Below are positions 16,124-24,481 of a DNA stretch of 64,000 nucleotides, piece by piece. Every line of letters starts with the position of its first letter. The first letter of the stretch is position 1. The DNA comes from JAGXSE01 sp040757295 (GTDB taxonomy: Bacteria > Bacillota > PH28-bin88), in NCBI GenBank assembly GCA_040757295.1, contig JBFLXH010000006.1, forward strand, positions 38,263 to 102,262, given 5' to 3'. The notes under the pieces are model-generated. The model worked only from the letters and a program-made list of their open reading frames with translations. It did no database searches and was not told the DNA's origin. A program made the position numbers and the translations under genes.

Positions 16124-16909
16124 ATGGGTGAGAGTGAAAAGGCCCGGAGTATGTTGGGAAAAGAACTGCAGGAAAAAGTGGTTGATGGCTGTGAATGCAT
16201 TGAATCAGGAGGGAACACCGGCTTTTTAAAGAGGCCCACAACCAGACGGCGTTTTTTGAAACTGGGAGCTACTACTGTGGCGGGACTTGCCAGCATGTCC
16301 ATGATAAGCGCCTTTATGGCTAACCCGGCTAATGCCGGTAAGGTTCCGGTAATCGTTAATTCTAAAGGAGTATTGTTGGCTGATCCGGCCCGCTGTGCTG
16401 CTTGTCGGCGCTGTGAGCTGGCCTGCACTGAATTTAATAACGGTAAGTCTCACCCGGTGATTGCCAGGGTCAAGGTTTACCGTAATTTAAATTTCGGTCC
16501 CCAGGGCGGGCAGTACGGCTTTTATAATAGTCAGGGCGGCAAGTTTGGCAATTTGCGGGTAATCCAGGATACCTGTAAGCAGTGCCCCCATCCGGTTCCC
16601 TGTGCTGATGTTTGTCCACGGGGAGCCATTGAGGCATCCCCAACAACAGGCGCCCGGGTGGTCAATCCGGAAAAGTGTGTTGGCTGCAAGATTTGTATGG
16701 CAGCTTGCCCGTGGGACATGATTTCCTATGACCCCGATACCAAGAAGGCGACCAAGTGTTTCCTCTGCAACGGCAAGCCGGAGTGCGTGGCGGCCTGCCC
16801 AACCGGCGCTATCAAGTATATTAAGTGGCGTGACCTGACCAAGCAAACCCCGCCCCGGGCGGCTGTGTACCGGCAAGCCCCTGATGCCAGCTGTGCTACA
16901 TGTCATTAA
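16124..16909 (+). CDS. Tat-exported polyferredoxin with C-terminal CxxCH
   Basis: This 261-residue protein has a twin-arginine signal (TRRRFLKLG, residues about 43-51, hydrophobic stretch, then ANA) after an unusually long charged N-terminus. Four 4Fe-4S-type cysteine clusters follow: CAACRRCELAC, CKQCPHPVPCADVC, CVGCKICMAAC and CFLCNGKPECVAAC, the pattern of DmsB/NrfC/YdhY electron-transfer subunits. The last five residues are CATCH, a c-type heme attachment motif at the extreme C-terminus. It precedes the aldehyde oxidoreductase gene and is likely its electron-transfer partner, comparable to E. coli YdhY with YdhV. The ATG follows GGGGAGGTAAGGAA. Confidence 0.88.
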   Translation: MGESEKARSMLGKELQEKVVDGCECIESGGNTGFLKRPTTRRRFLKLGATTVAGLASMSMISAFMANPANAGKVPVIVNSKGVLLADPARCAACRRCELACTEFNNGKSHPVIARVKVYRNLNFGPQGGQYGFYNSQGGKFGNLRVIQDTCKQCPHPVPCADVCPRGAIEASPTTGARVVNPEKCVGCKICMAACPWDMISYDPDTKKATKCFLCNGKPECVAACPTGAIKYIKWRDLTKQTPPRAAVYRQAPDASCATCH

Positions 16910-16986
16910 TCCATATTTTTTAGGAATTTTTTACCGTTGTGTGACAATATCGGTTGTTAAGGTTTAGAGAATGGGAGGAGTGAAGG

Positions 16987-19083
16987 ATGTCAGTATATGG
17001 TTGGTCTGGAAAGATTCTGCGGGTAGACTTAAGCACCGGCAGGATTTGGACAGAAAATACCCTGGAAAAGTATAAGGACTATTTAGGAGCTACAGGTATT
17101 GGCTACAAGGTCATGTGGGATGAGGTTCCTGTTGGGGTAAAAGCCTTTGATCCTGAAAACCGGATTATCTTTGGCGGTGGCCCATTAATTGGTTCTGGTT
17201 CCCCCTGCGGCGGCCGGGTAGCTATTACCTCCCTGTTTCCCACCAGTTACCCGGTGGAACTCATCGGCAGCGGCCACATGGGCGGGCACTGGGGGGCAGA
17301 ATTAAAGTTTGCGGGCTGGGACGCCGTTATCATTCAGGGCAAGGCTGCCAACCCGGTTTGGTTATCCATTATGGATGACAAAGTAGAGATAAGGGATGCC
17401 CGTCAACTCTGGGGCAGCGGCATTTACCGGGCGACTGCCGAGATCTGTGCTGAAATGGGAGCCGAAGCCCAGGTAGCAGCCATTGGTCAAGCCGGCGAAA
17501 ATCTGGTCCGGATGGCTTGTGTAATGACAGGTAATTCCCATTCTGCTGGTGGCATCGGTGGTGTAATGGGTTCCAAGAATTTAAAGGCCATCGGCGTCCG
17601 CGGTACCGGTAGTGTAAAAATAAAGGCCGATAAAAAGGAATGGAAGGAACTGGTAAACTATGTCCTGTCTCTGGCTGGCTCCAATAACCAGTGGGTAGTG
17701 CCCAGCACCCCGCAGCCGTGGGCGGAGTTTCACGCCTCCAACAGCCGCTGGACTGCCCGCAAAGGCCTCTTCTGGGGCGCAGCCAACCCCCCGGTAGAGA
17801 CCGGCACCTGCGATCCTCGTGACATGAACAGCATCGGCTACCGCTGCCAAAAGGCTGTATTTGACCTGGGTCCCATTGCTGAACAGTTCACTGTCCGGAT
17901 GGATGGCTGTCATTCCTGTCCTATCCGCTGCCATATGCAGATTTCTGTGCCCACTGCCGAGAAATATGGGGTATCCCGGTATGCGGCCAATACCTGTATC
18001 GGCTGGTGGGGCCGTGGCGTAATCAAGACTTATCCCGACGGCGCGAGGGGGATGACTGCTCTTGAAGGGGCGGTTGTCGGTAAACACATGACTGATGACT
18101 ATGGTGTGTGGTGCAATTATGGCCAGATCAACCGGGACTTCCAGTATGCCTATGAAAAGGGTATTTTGAAAAAGGTGCTTAGTGAAAAGGAATACAAAAG
18201 CATTCCCTTTGATCTTTATGAAAAAGGTAGCCCCGAATTCATCAAGGACTTTGTACGTAGGATTGCCTTCAGAGAAGGGGAATTTGGGTATGCCCTGGGC
18301 GAAGGATCTGCCCGCGTAGCGGAGAGGTGGGGCTTTGAGGAAGATTATTACGGTTACTCCTATAACATCTGGAACCGGAAGCTCGGTTATCCCAAGCACC
18401 ACTCCACCGAAAACGGCGGGCAGGTGGGTGCATTAATCAATTCCCAGTACAACCGGGATGCCCAGTGCCATTCCCATGTTAATTTCTATGCTTGCGGCCT
18501 GCCGCTTGAGATTCAAAAGCGCTTGGCAGCCGATGTGTTTGGCTCCGGCGATGCCATTGATGCTTACCGGAACTATACCCCGATGAATGTTTACAAGGCC
18601 AAGTTTGCCAAGTGGTCTCTGATCAGGAAAGAGCTTCATGACAGCTTGCCCTTATGCAACTGGATGTTCCCCTGGATTGTTTCTCCTTTGAAGGAAAGAG
18701 GATATAAGGGAGATACTACCATTGAGGCTAAGTTGTACTCTGCAGTAACCGGTGATAAGAAGAGCGAGGCTGAACTGGATCTGGTTGCCGAAAGAATTTT
18801 CAACCTGCACCGGGCCTTGACCATTCGTGGTATGGGCACTAAAGACATGCGCAAAGAGCACGATCTGGTGCCTGACTGGGCCTATGACTACCCGAAGGAT
18901 GCTAAACCCTTTACCGCTGGCCATGACAAGATGGACCGGGAAGATATGCAAAAAGCCTTTGATATGTTCTATAAAGAATGCGGTTGGGATGTAGCCACCG
19001 GCGCCCCCACCAAGGAAACATATCAGAAGCTGGGCCTGGGTTTTGTTGCCGACGAGCTGGGTAAATTGGGCCTGCTGCCCTAG
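16987..19083 (+). CDS. Aldehyde:ferredoxin oxidoreductase family protein (YdhV-like)
   Basis: This 698-residue enzyme belongs to the tungsten/molybdenum bis-pterin AOR family, longer than archaeal AOR (about 605). N-terminal landmarks are YGWSGKILRVDLSTG and GGRVAITSLFPTS; the 4Fe-4S site is CHSCPIRCH with a later Cys in NFYACGLPL. There is no signal peptide, so it is cytoplasmic unless carried out with the Tat partner. Family members oxidise aldehydes to acids or reduce other carbonyl compounds; the E. coli homologue has no settled substrate. Its ATG follows GGGAGGAG. The neighbours (Tat polyferredoxin, TatA, CX4CH protein) suggest coupling to the membrane. Confidence 0.88.
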   Translation: MSVYGWSGKILRVDLSTGRIWTENTLEKYKDYLGATGIGYKVMWDEVPVGVKAFDPENRIIFGGGPLIGSGSPCGGRVAITSLFPTSYPVELIGSGHMGGHWGAELKFAGWDAVIIQGKAANPVWLSIMDDKVEIRDARQLWGSGIYRATAEICAEMGAEAQVAAIGQAGENLVRMACVMTGNSHSAGGIGGVMGSKNLKAIGVRGTGSVKIKADKKEWKELVNYVLSLAGSNNQWVVPSTPQPWAEFHASNSRWTARKGLFWGAANPPVETGTCDPRDMNSIGYRCQKAVFDLGPIAEQFTVRMDGCHSCPIRCHMQISVPTAEKYGVSRYAANTCIGWWGRGVIKTYPDGARGMTALEGAVVGKHMTDDYGVWCNYGQINRDFQYAYEKGILKKVLSEKEYKSIPFDLYEKGSPEFIKDFVRRIAFREGEFGYALGEGSARVAERWGFEEDYYGYSYNIWNRKLGYPKHHSTENGGQVGALINSQYNRDAQCHSHVNFYACGLPLEIQKRLAADVFGSGDAIDAYRNYTPMNVYKAKFAKWSLIRKELHDSLPLCNWMFPWIVSPLKERGYKGDTTIEAKLYSAVTGDKKSEAELDLVAERIFNLHRALTIRGMGTKDMRKEHDLVPDWAYDYPKDAKPFTAGHDKMDREDMQKAFDMFYKECGWDVATGAPTKETYQKLGLGFVADELGKLGLLP

Positions 19084-19135
19084 TGTTGTCCTAGGCTGAA
19101 GTATCCTAGTGTATTGAATAAAGGAGGCCGGCATC

Positions 19136-19708
19136 ATGTCTGGTGAAGTAATAGCTGTGGATCATAAGAGCTTGGCAACAAAAATAGCAGAACGGGTAAG
19201 AGAGGATTCCCGGTTGACGGGAAAGCTTACCTCCATGGAAGTATTTTACGAAAGGCCGTATAGCCTGAAACCAGAAGAAACGGAAGATGTCCTGCGGCTT
19301 CTTATTGAGGCAGAGGAGCACAAAGATATCAATATTCTTAGAGACACTGATGCCGGCAAAGTCTATTTCTACGCTTCACCTTATATATGTGAAGCCTACG
19401 CCAAAAATCTCCTGCTGGCCGAAAGAAACAACCCCTATGTGTTAATTGCGGAGACAGTGCGGGAGGAATCCCGGATGTATCCCCGCCCAACCTGTAGTAT
19501 GTTGTTTCAACTGCCTCCCTATGAGCTAAACCTGGATGACTTGCCTTTTTTCCTGGAGGAAATCAGGAAGAGGGAAGACATGCAGGATATTAAGTGGTTT
19601 AAGGCGTCTACTGATGTTTTATACCTTTACTCAGAGCGTTATATGTCTCTGGAGCACGCCAAAGGTCTGGCTGAGTGGGTAGAGGTCGAGCAGTTCGAGA
19701 ATCAGTAA
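19136..19708 (+). CDS. Uncharacterised protein of the AOR cluster
   Basis: This 190-residue, acidic, soluble protein has no signal peptide or membrane segment. It shows no metal motif I recognise; there are only two Cys (YICEAY and PTCSML). It consists of two similar-looking halves, each with a VREESR/VREDSR segment (about residues 20-25 and 108-113), suggesting an internal duplication. It lies 52 bp after the oxidoreductase behind AAAGGAGG and before tatA. Position recalls ydhW in ydh-type clusters, which is also uncharacterised; homology is not claimed. Confidence 0.7.
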   Translation: MSGEVIAVDHKSLATKIAERVREDSRLTGKLTSMEVFYERPYSLKPEETEDVLRLLIEAEEHKDINILRDTDAGKVYFYASPYICEAYAKNLLLAERNNPYVLIAETVREESRMYPRPTCSMLFQLPPYELNLDDLPFFLEEIRKREDMQDIKWFKASTDVLYLYSERYMSLEHAKGLAEWVEVEQFENQ

Positions 19709-19740
19709 TAGCAGGAGATGCTAGATTTAAGGGGGACAAC

Positions 19741-19962
19741 ATGTTTGGATTAATGCCGACAATCGGTCCATGGGAGCTTGTGTTGATCCTTGCTGTAGTC
19801 TTGGTGATATTTGGTCCTGGTAAGCTTCCGGGAGTAGGAAAGGCTATTGGAAGTACAATTAAGGAGTTCAGGAAGGCAAGTGGTGAGAACCATCATGAGC
19901 CACCGGCCAGTCTGGTTTCAAAGGAGAACAGTAAAGGGGAAATTGACAATAAGGCTGGTTAA
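19741..19962 (+). CDS. tatA: Twin-arginine translocase subunit TatA/E
   Basis: This 73-residue protein has one N-terminal membrane helix (PWELVLILAVVLVIF), the hallmark FGPGKLPGVGKAIG hinge, an amphipathic helix (STIKEFRKA) and a charged tail. The frame is open to 19675, but ATG 19741 is chosen because it gives the standard TatA N-terminus and has AAGGGGGAC upstream. Its place in the cluster fits export of the Tat polyferredoxin encoded at 16124. No tatC is present in the window. Confidence 0.93.
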   Translation: MFGLMPTIGPWELVLILAVVLVIFGPGKLPGVGKAIGSTIKEFRKASGENHHEPPASLVSKENSKGEIDNKAG

Positions 19963-19994
19963 TCTGTCATATTGCTAATAGGGGGGACAATCAA

Positions 19995-20633
19995 GTGAAA
20001 TCGAGAATATTGCTGGTTGCTGCTCTAGTTCTGGTGCTTTGCTTATTCCTTGGAACATCGGCTACGGTGGCTTCCGTTAGCATGGGCACCGATTGCTTCA
20101 AGGCAGGGTGTCATGAACCTGGCAAACCGCCGACCGCGGAAAGTGTGGTTAAGCCCAAGGCACCTGTGCCGGCTCCTGCTCCTGCCCCGGTTCCCAAAGC
20201 TGAACCGGCTAAAACAGAGAAAAAGCCTGAGCCTGCCGCTCCGGTGAAAAAGCCGGCTCCTGCTCTGAAAGCCCCCGCCCAGGTAACCAAGCTTGTCAGC
20301 ATTTCGGCTTTTGGTAAGACCCAGGAGTTCCAAGGGACGGTTGAAGGGAAAACTGTTTTGCTGCCGCTTAGGCAAGTGGCTGACCTGATGGGCGCAACCC
20401 TTGGCTGGGAACAGAAAACTGGCGTAGCCACTATTAAATACGGCAACCAAGCGGCTACCATTTCCACAAAGCAAGCGGTGGCTACTGTTAATGGGCAACT
20501 AATTAACGTTGAGGCCAAAGGGAAAAATGTTGGCGGGCGGGTATGGGCACCCCTAAGTTTTGTCATTAAGGTCTTTGGCCAGCCTGTATCGGGCGACCCG
20601 CAAAAGGATGTTATTTTCAAAGAAGGTTTTTAA
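19995..20633 (+). CDS. Exported protein: CX4CH motif, Pro/Ala/Lys linker, copper amine oxidase-like stalk domain
   Basis: This 212-residue protein has a signal peptide (about 1-27). A short mature N-terminus carries CFKAGCH (CX4CH, a heme-attachment variant known from cytochromes c3). A flexible Pro/Ala/Lys-rich linker (about 45-95) follows, then a copper amine oxidase N-terminal-like (stalk) domain (LLPLRQVADLMGATLGWEQK, VNGQLINVEAKG). Stalk domains are frequent in surface proteins of Clostridia. The start is GTG behind AGGGGGGAC. As last gene of the AOR cluster it may be an extracytoplasmic electron carrier; heme attachment is inferred from the motif alone. Confidence 0.78.
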   Translation: MKSRILLVAALVLVLCLFLGTSATVASVSMGTDCFKAGCHEPGKPPTAESVVKPKAPVPAPAPAPVPKAEPAKTEKKPEPAAPVKKPAPALKAPAQVTKLVSISAFGKTQEFQGTVEGKTVLLPLRQVADLMGATLGWEQKTGVATIKYGNQAATISTKQAVATVNGQLINVEAKGKNVGGRVWAPLSFVIKVFGQPVSGDPQKDVIFKEGF

Positions 20634-20680
20634 GAGGTAGCTCCTAAACAAGCCACCCAGGCGTACTTTCTCAGTAAGAG

Positions 20681-20710
20681 TAAACCCCTGCCCAATCAGG
20701 CAGGGGTTTA
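20681..20710. terminator. Terminator-like hairpin between convergent units
   Basis: A perfect 12-bp inverted repeat TAAACCCCTGCC / GGCAGGGGTTTA with a 6-nt loop lies 48 bp past the stalk-protein gene and 29 bp before the convergent ilvD relic. No long T-run follows on either strand. Confidence 0.6.
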
Positions 20711-20738
20711 CTGCTGCTTTATATTGGAAACAGAAGGG

Positions 20739-20942
20739 CTACTTGAACACTGCGCCATTCATGGCGGAAGTCACCTGGTTGGCGTACCTCTCCAGGCAGC
20801 TGCCTTTTGGGATGTCTTTCTGGAAAGGCACAAAACCTTCCCTGCGGCGGGCCAGCTCTTCATCGCCGACCAGCACGTTTGCCTTGCCGTTGATAATGTC
20901 AATTTCCACGATGTCACCCTCTTGAATTAGGGCTAGAATCGC
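20739..20942 (-). pseudogene. C-terminal relic of dihydroxy-acid dehydratase (IlvD)
   Basis: The minus strand reads ILALIQEGDIVEIDI, then NVLVGDEELARRREGF, then LERYANQVTSAMNGAVFK-stop, which is the C-terminal segment of IlvD/Edd dehydratases (about 65 of roughly 555 residues). The upstream part is missing; at about 20942 the sequence changes abruptly into a PocR-domain gene read in another frame. Only the tail survives, so no enzyme can be made. Confidence 0.75.
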
Positions 20943-21171
20943 CGCACTGCTGCTGCAGGCAAAAGCTGCAAAACTGCGGGAAATTTTTTGGTTCTGTCAG
21001 GAGGCGACCTTTTGCATCCACCAGGGTTACCCCTAGCCCTACACTTAAGGCAAACTTTTCCGTAATAGCCTCGAGGCTAACCAGCTGAGTGATTTCCTCC
21101 AGATCGATATCGTCTATTGTTGAAGGCTCTCCCAGTGCAATGGGCAGAGTAGGGTAGACAATACTCATCAT
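20943..21171 (-). pseudogene. N-terminal relic of a PocR-domain sensory regulator
   Basis: About 75 codons from an ATG with CAGGAG upstream encode IDLEEITQLVSLEAITEKFA followed by LSVGLGVTLVDAKGRLL and PQFCSFCLQQQ. This is the start of a PocR ligand-binding domain, found at the front of AraC-type or sigma-54 regulators and MCPs. The rest of the gene is replaced at about 20942 by the ilvD relic, so the product would be an 85-residue stub. Confidence 0.6.
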
Positions 21172-21292
21172 TCAAATTCAACTCCTGGACAGACGGCTTA
21201 AACGCGAAAAAATTTCTAGATAACTTTTTATTTATCCTGCCGGAAGGTTTTGCCGTCTGGTAAATAATCTGCCTGAGGAGGGGTGCGCGGAA

Positions 21293-21582
21293 GTTTATCA
21301 CATATGGCTACCCGCTCTTAAGCCTACGCTTCTTTAAAGCGGCGGGAAATGCTCGGCAAAGGAAAAATATTAAAATCAATGAAGCCGAGCATGAAATTCG
21401 CTTTCAGGCCACGTTAAATTAATGTATACTCGGCAAGGGATAAAATTGCATTATCATAATGAAGCCGAGTATGAAATTCGCTTTGAGGCCACGGTAAATC
21501 AATGAATAATTAATGGCCTCGCTCATTATATAATTTGTGGCCTGGCTCATTAAAAGAACGGCTACGCCCCTGCATTAACTGG
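21293..21582. repeat. Palindromic mobile repeat, copy B (full, with nested insertion)
   Basis: The left end TTTATCACATATGGCTAC is followed by the three hairpin modules (CGCTT/AAGCG, CTCGGC/GCCGAG, GGCCAC...GTGGCC), and the right end AGAACGGCTACGCCCCTGCA matches the inverse of the left end of copy D. A second 98-bp core unit (21429-21526) is inserted within the last loop. Flanking DNA to 21878 holds a CCCCGC/GCGGGG hairpin (21583-21598) and otherwise nothing I recognise. Confidence 0.85.
21429..21526 (+). mobile_element. 98-bp two-hairpin element nested in copy B
   Basis: The unit runs from CTCGGCAAGG to CTCGCTCAT. It contains hairpin CTCGGC/GCCGAG and hairpin GGCCAC...ATGGCC, and is flanked by TATA on both sides. 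It differs from copy C (41446-41543) at about two positions, implying recent movement. There is no coding capacity; mobilisation in trans is inferred. Confidence 0.75.
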
Positions 21583-21878
21583 CCCCGCACGAGCGGGGGT
21601 CACAATCCCCCTCTGAAGCCAAGACCCAGGTGAACACCTTTTCCTTCTTTGCCGGAGAAGTTTTCCTTAAAAAGGACAACTCCTGCCTGTATATTTGTTC
21701 TAGGTTGTTGAAATCTTGTCTATCTCCATCAAGTCTCCAATTCTTGGTTAATAAAATTAGTGCATGGAGGAAATGAAAAAAACATAAAGGCTAACTTTGT
21801 TGCTTTTGATAGGCAGTCCGGGGTTTAAGTGGGGAGGATTTTTTTGTAAATGGGCGAATTTTTTTTGAACAGCGTTCG

Positions 21879-21899
21879 TTAAACCAGGGCCTGGTTTAA
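21879..21899. promoter_or_regulatory. Perfect palindrome, probable operator of the SDR gene
   Basis: TTAAACCAGG-G-CCTGGTTTAA (10-bp arms, 1-bp centre) lies 32 bp upstream of the SDR start, overlapping the expected promoter (a TATGGTAGAAT -10-like stretch follows). Its symmetry suits a dimeric repressor; the cognate regulator is unknown. Confidence 0.6.
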
Positions 21900-21931
21900 A
21901 TCTATGGTAGAATAAGAAAGGGTGATAATAC

Positions 21932-22675
21932 TTGTCTTTAAAAGGAAAAGTCGCGATTATTACGGGAGGTGCTACGGGGATCGGCAAGGCTACCGCCCTG
22001 AGCCTGGCAAAACAAGGAGTGACTGTTGTGATAAACTACTCCAGGTCAGGACGAGAAGCCGAAGATACCCTGAAAGAGGTTGAGGCAGCAGGGGGACAGG
22101 GAATGATCTGGCAGGCGGATGTTGCCGATGACGAAAAAATAAGAGAAATGGTTAAGGCAGTTGCTGAGAAGTATGGACGGCTGGACATTCTGGTAAATAG
22201 CGCGGGGACAACCAACTTTGTTCCGTTGGAGGATTTGGAAGGGTTGCTGGAGGAGTATTGGGACCGGGCAATGGCAGTCAATGTCAAGGGCGTGTTCTTC
22301 TGCTGCCGGGCAGCAGCCCCTTATTTAAAGGAAAGCAAGGGCTGTGTAATAAACGTAAGTTCAAGAGCAGGCTTTACCGGAGTAGGCAGTTCCATGGCTT
22401 ATGCGGCATCCAAGGGAGCGGCAATTACTCTTACCAAATCCCTTGCCAGGGCCTTGGCTCCGGAGATAAGGGTAAATGCGGTAGCTCCCGGGATAGTGAT
22501 GACTCGATGGGTTGAAGGGCGGGAAGATCATATTAAACGAGGGAGTAAGGATGTTCCCTTGGGGAGAGCCTGTGAACCGGAAGATGTGTCTGAGGTGATC
22601 ATGAGTCTGATTACCAATGCGGGTATGATTACCGGCCAAACAATTGTAATTGATGGCGGAATGTACATGCGTTAG
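21932..22675 (+). CDS. SDR family NAD(P)-dependent oxidoreductase
   Basis: This 247-residue classical short-chain dehydrogenase has the cofactor motif TGGATGIGKAT, NSAGTT, catalytic Ser (NVSSRAG), YAASK (Tyr and Lys) and the C-terminal ITGQTIVIDGG. It would interconvert an alcohol and a ketone or aldehyde. The start is TTG behind AAGGGTGAT. It lies 39 bp before the sigma-54 regulator and may be cotranscribed with it. A strong palindrome sits in its promoter. Confidence 0.9.
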   Translation: MSLKGKVAIITGGATGIGKATALSLAKQGVTVVINYSRSGREAEDTLKEVEAAGGQGMIWQADVADDEKIREMVKAVAEKYGRLDILVNSAGTTNFVPLEDLEGLLEEYWDRAMAVNVKGVFFCCRAAAPYLKESKGCVINVSSRAGFTGVGSSMAYAASKGAAITLTKSLARALAPEIRVNAVAPGIVMTRWVEGREDHIKRGSKDVPLGRACEPEDVSEVIMSLITNAGMITGQTIVIDGGMYMR

Positions 22676-22714
22676 AAAAAAACGAAAAAGATTGACTAGC
22701 AGGGAGATGCTGCT

Positions 22715-24460
22715 ATGCAAGCACATGAAAACCATATAGGTGGCGTTGCTTTGTCAGAAATCCTGCATACCTTTCATAACGGGATACTAATAGTTGATAA
22801 TGCAGCAGCCATTCGGTTCGTTAACCGAATGGCTGCTACAATCCTTGGGCTAGATCCGGATAATGTGCTTGGGAAAGCCATCCAGGAAGTAATTCCAGAT
22901 TCGGAGCTGCCCAAGGTGTTGTTAACGGGAGTAAGCAGGTTGGGCCAAAAGTATAGTTTGGGAAGCGTGACAATTATTGCCCATCATTCTCCCTTTTTCC
23001 TAAATGGAAAAATTGCTGGGGCAGTTTCCGAATTTCAGGAAATCACCGAGATGGAGAAAATGTTTATCCAGTTAAGGAATCTCCAAGAACTAAGCAGCCA
23101 GTTAGAGGCTATTCTGGAGTCGTCTTACGATGGTATTTACATTACCGGGTCTGACGGGGAAACCTTGCGGGTCAACAAGGCTTATGAAAGAATAACGGGG
23201 CTAAAGGTGAGCGATCTCGTTGGAAAAAACATGAAGGATTTAGAGTCCAAAGGAGTGATTACCAACTCAATTACTTTTAAAGTGGTAGAAACCAAGCAAC
23301 CGGTAACGGCTATTCAAAAAACTGCCACGGGAAAGGAAATTTTTGTTACTGGCAGCCCCATCTTTGACCAACAGGGAAAAGTCGCAGCCGTTGTAACAAA
23401 CGTAAGGGATATGTCCCAACTGAAGGCTCTTCAGGAGGATTTGCAGCAGTCAAAAAGACTGACCTTTCGTTACCATAACCAGCTTCTGCGCCTGCAAGCC
23501 AGGGATTCCGCTTTTGCTGAGGAAATGGTAGCAAGAAGCAAGAAGATGTTGGATGTCCTGGAATTAGCACAACGGGTGGCCATGTTTGATTCAACGATTT
23601 TAATTCTTGGCGAATCCGGTGTAGGTAAGGATTTAGTCGCGGAATTGATTTATCGCTCAAGTCCCAGGTCGACCAAAGGTTCCTTTATCCGTGTTAATTG
23701 CGGGGCTATCCCCTACAACCTGTTGGATTCTGAATTGTTCGGCTATGAGGAAGGCGCTTTTACTGGCGCTCGCAGGGGCGGCAAACCCGGGCTGTTTGAA
23801 CTGGCCGACCAGGGGGTCTTGTTCCTGGATGAAATCGGCGAATTGCCCCTTGATTTGCAGGTGAAGTTACTTAGAGTAATCCAGACCAGAGAGTTTAATA
23901 GACTGGGTGGTGTACAGCCCATAAAAGTAGATGTTAGATTAATCACAGCTACAAACAAGGACTTAATCAAGGAAGTTGCCGCTGGCCGTTTCCGGCAGGA
24001 CCTTTATTACCGGATCAATGTAGTGCCAATTATTGTGCCGCCGTTAAGGGAAAGAAATGAAGACATTATCCCTTTAGCCGTGTATTATCTGGAAAGCTTT
24101 AATAGAAAGTATGGGTATTCACGTTTTTTCTCGCCGGCAGTTCTGGAAGCTTTTTTGTCTTACGAATGGCCGGGCAACGTACGGGAGTTGATTAATGTGG
24201 TTGAACGTTTAGTGGTGACAGCCGAACATGACCATATTAATGTAGAAAGGTTGCCGGCAGTTTTTATGCAGAATAATAAAGAGATTGCGGAGTGTGGAAC
24301 ATGGGATTTTCATAGTGCGCGTGAAGCATTAGAAAAAAAGCTGATTGAAGACGCTTTAAAAATGCACAGGACAACCAGGAAAGCGGCCAAAGCATTGGGG
24401 ATTAGCCAGTCAGGCCTAATAAGGAGAATTAGTAAATTCGGGCTAAAAAGTCGTAAATGA
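22715..24460 (+). CDS. PAS-PAS-AAA-Fis sigma-54-dependent activator
   Basis: This 581-residue activator has two PAS domains (about 15-115 and 125-235), a short coiled linker, an AAA+ domain (Walker A GESGVGKD, GAFTGA loop, Walker B region LFLDEIGEL) and a C-terminal Fis-like helix-turn-helix (TRKAAKALGISQSGLIRRI). There is no receiver domain, so it likely senses a ligand or redox signal through PAS. The near-consensus -24/-12 promoter just downstream (24626) is its probable target. A 15-bp perfect inverted repeat lies inside its first PAS coding region. Confidence 0.92.
   Translation: MQAHENHIGGVALSEILHTFHNGILIVDNAAAIRFVNRMAATILGLDPDNVLGKAIQEVIPDSELPKVLLTGVSRLGQKYSLGSVTIIAHHSPFFLNGKIAGAVSEFQEITEMEKMFIQLRNLQELSSQLEAILESSYDGIYITGSDGETLRVNKAYERITGLKVSDLVGKNMKDLESKGVITNSITFKVVETKQPVTAIQKTATGKEIFVTGSPIFDQQGKVAAVVTNVRDMSQLKALQEDLQQSKRLTFRYHNQLLRLQARDSAFAEEMVARSKKMLDVLELAQRVAMFDSTILILGESGVGKDLVAELIYRSSPRSTKGSFIRVNCGAIPYNLLDSELFGYEEGAFTGARRGGKPGLFELADQGVLFLDEIGELPLDLQVKLLRVIQTREFNRLGGVQPIKVDVRLITATNKDLIKEVAAGRFRQDLYYRINVVPIIVPPLRERNEDIIPLAVYYLESFNRKYGYSRFFSPAVLEAFLSYEWPGNVRELINVVERLVVTAEHDHINVERLPAVFMQNNKEIAECGTWDFHSAREALEKKLIEDALKMHRTTRKAAKALGISQSGLIRRISKFGLKSRK
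22804..22837. repeat. Perfect 15-bp inverted repeat inside coding sequence
   Basis: Arms AGCAGCCATTCGGTT and AACCGAATGGCTGCT flank CGTT, inside the first PAS domain of the sigma-54 activator gene, about 90 bp after its start. In mRNA it would fold into a very stable hairpin with a tetraloop. It could be a regulatory hairpin or a chance by-product of coding; its perfection makes chance unlikely. Confidence 0.85.
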
Positions 24461-24481
24461 AAAGCGGGGCAAAGACGCATT

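Noticed and set aside
17581..18402. Long open frame antisense to the aldehyde oxidoreductase
   Set aside because: Shadow of the sense gene's codon bias; no family, no ribosome site.
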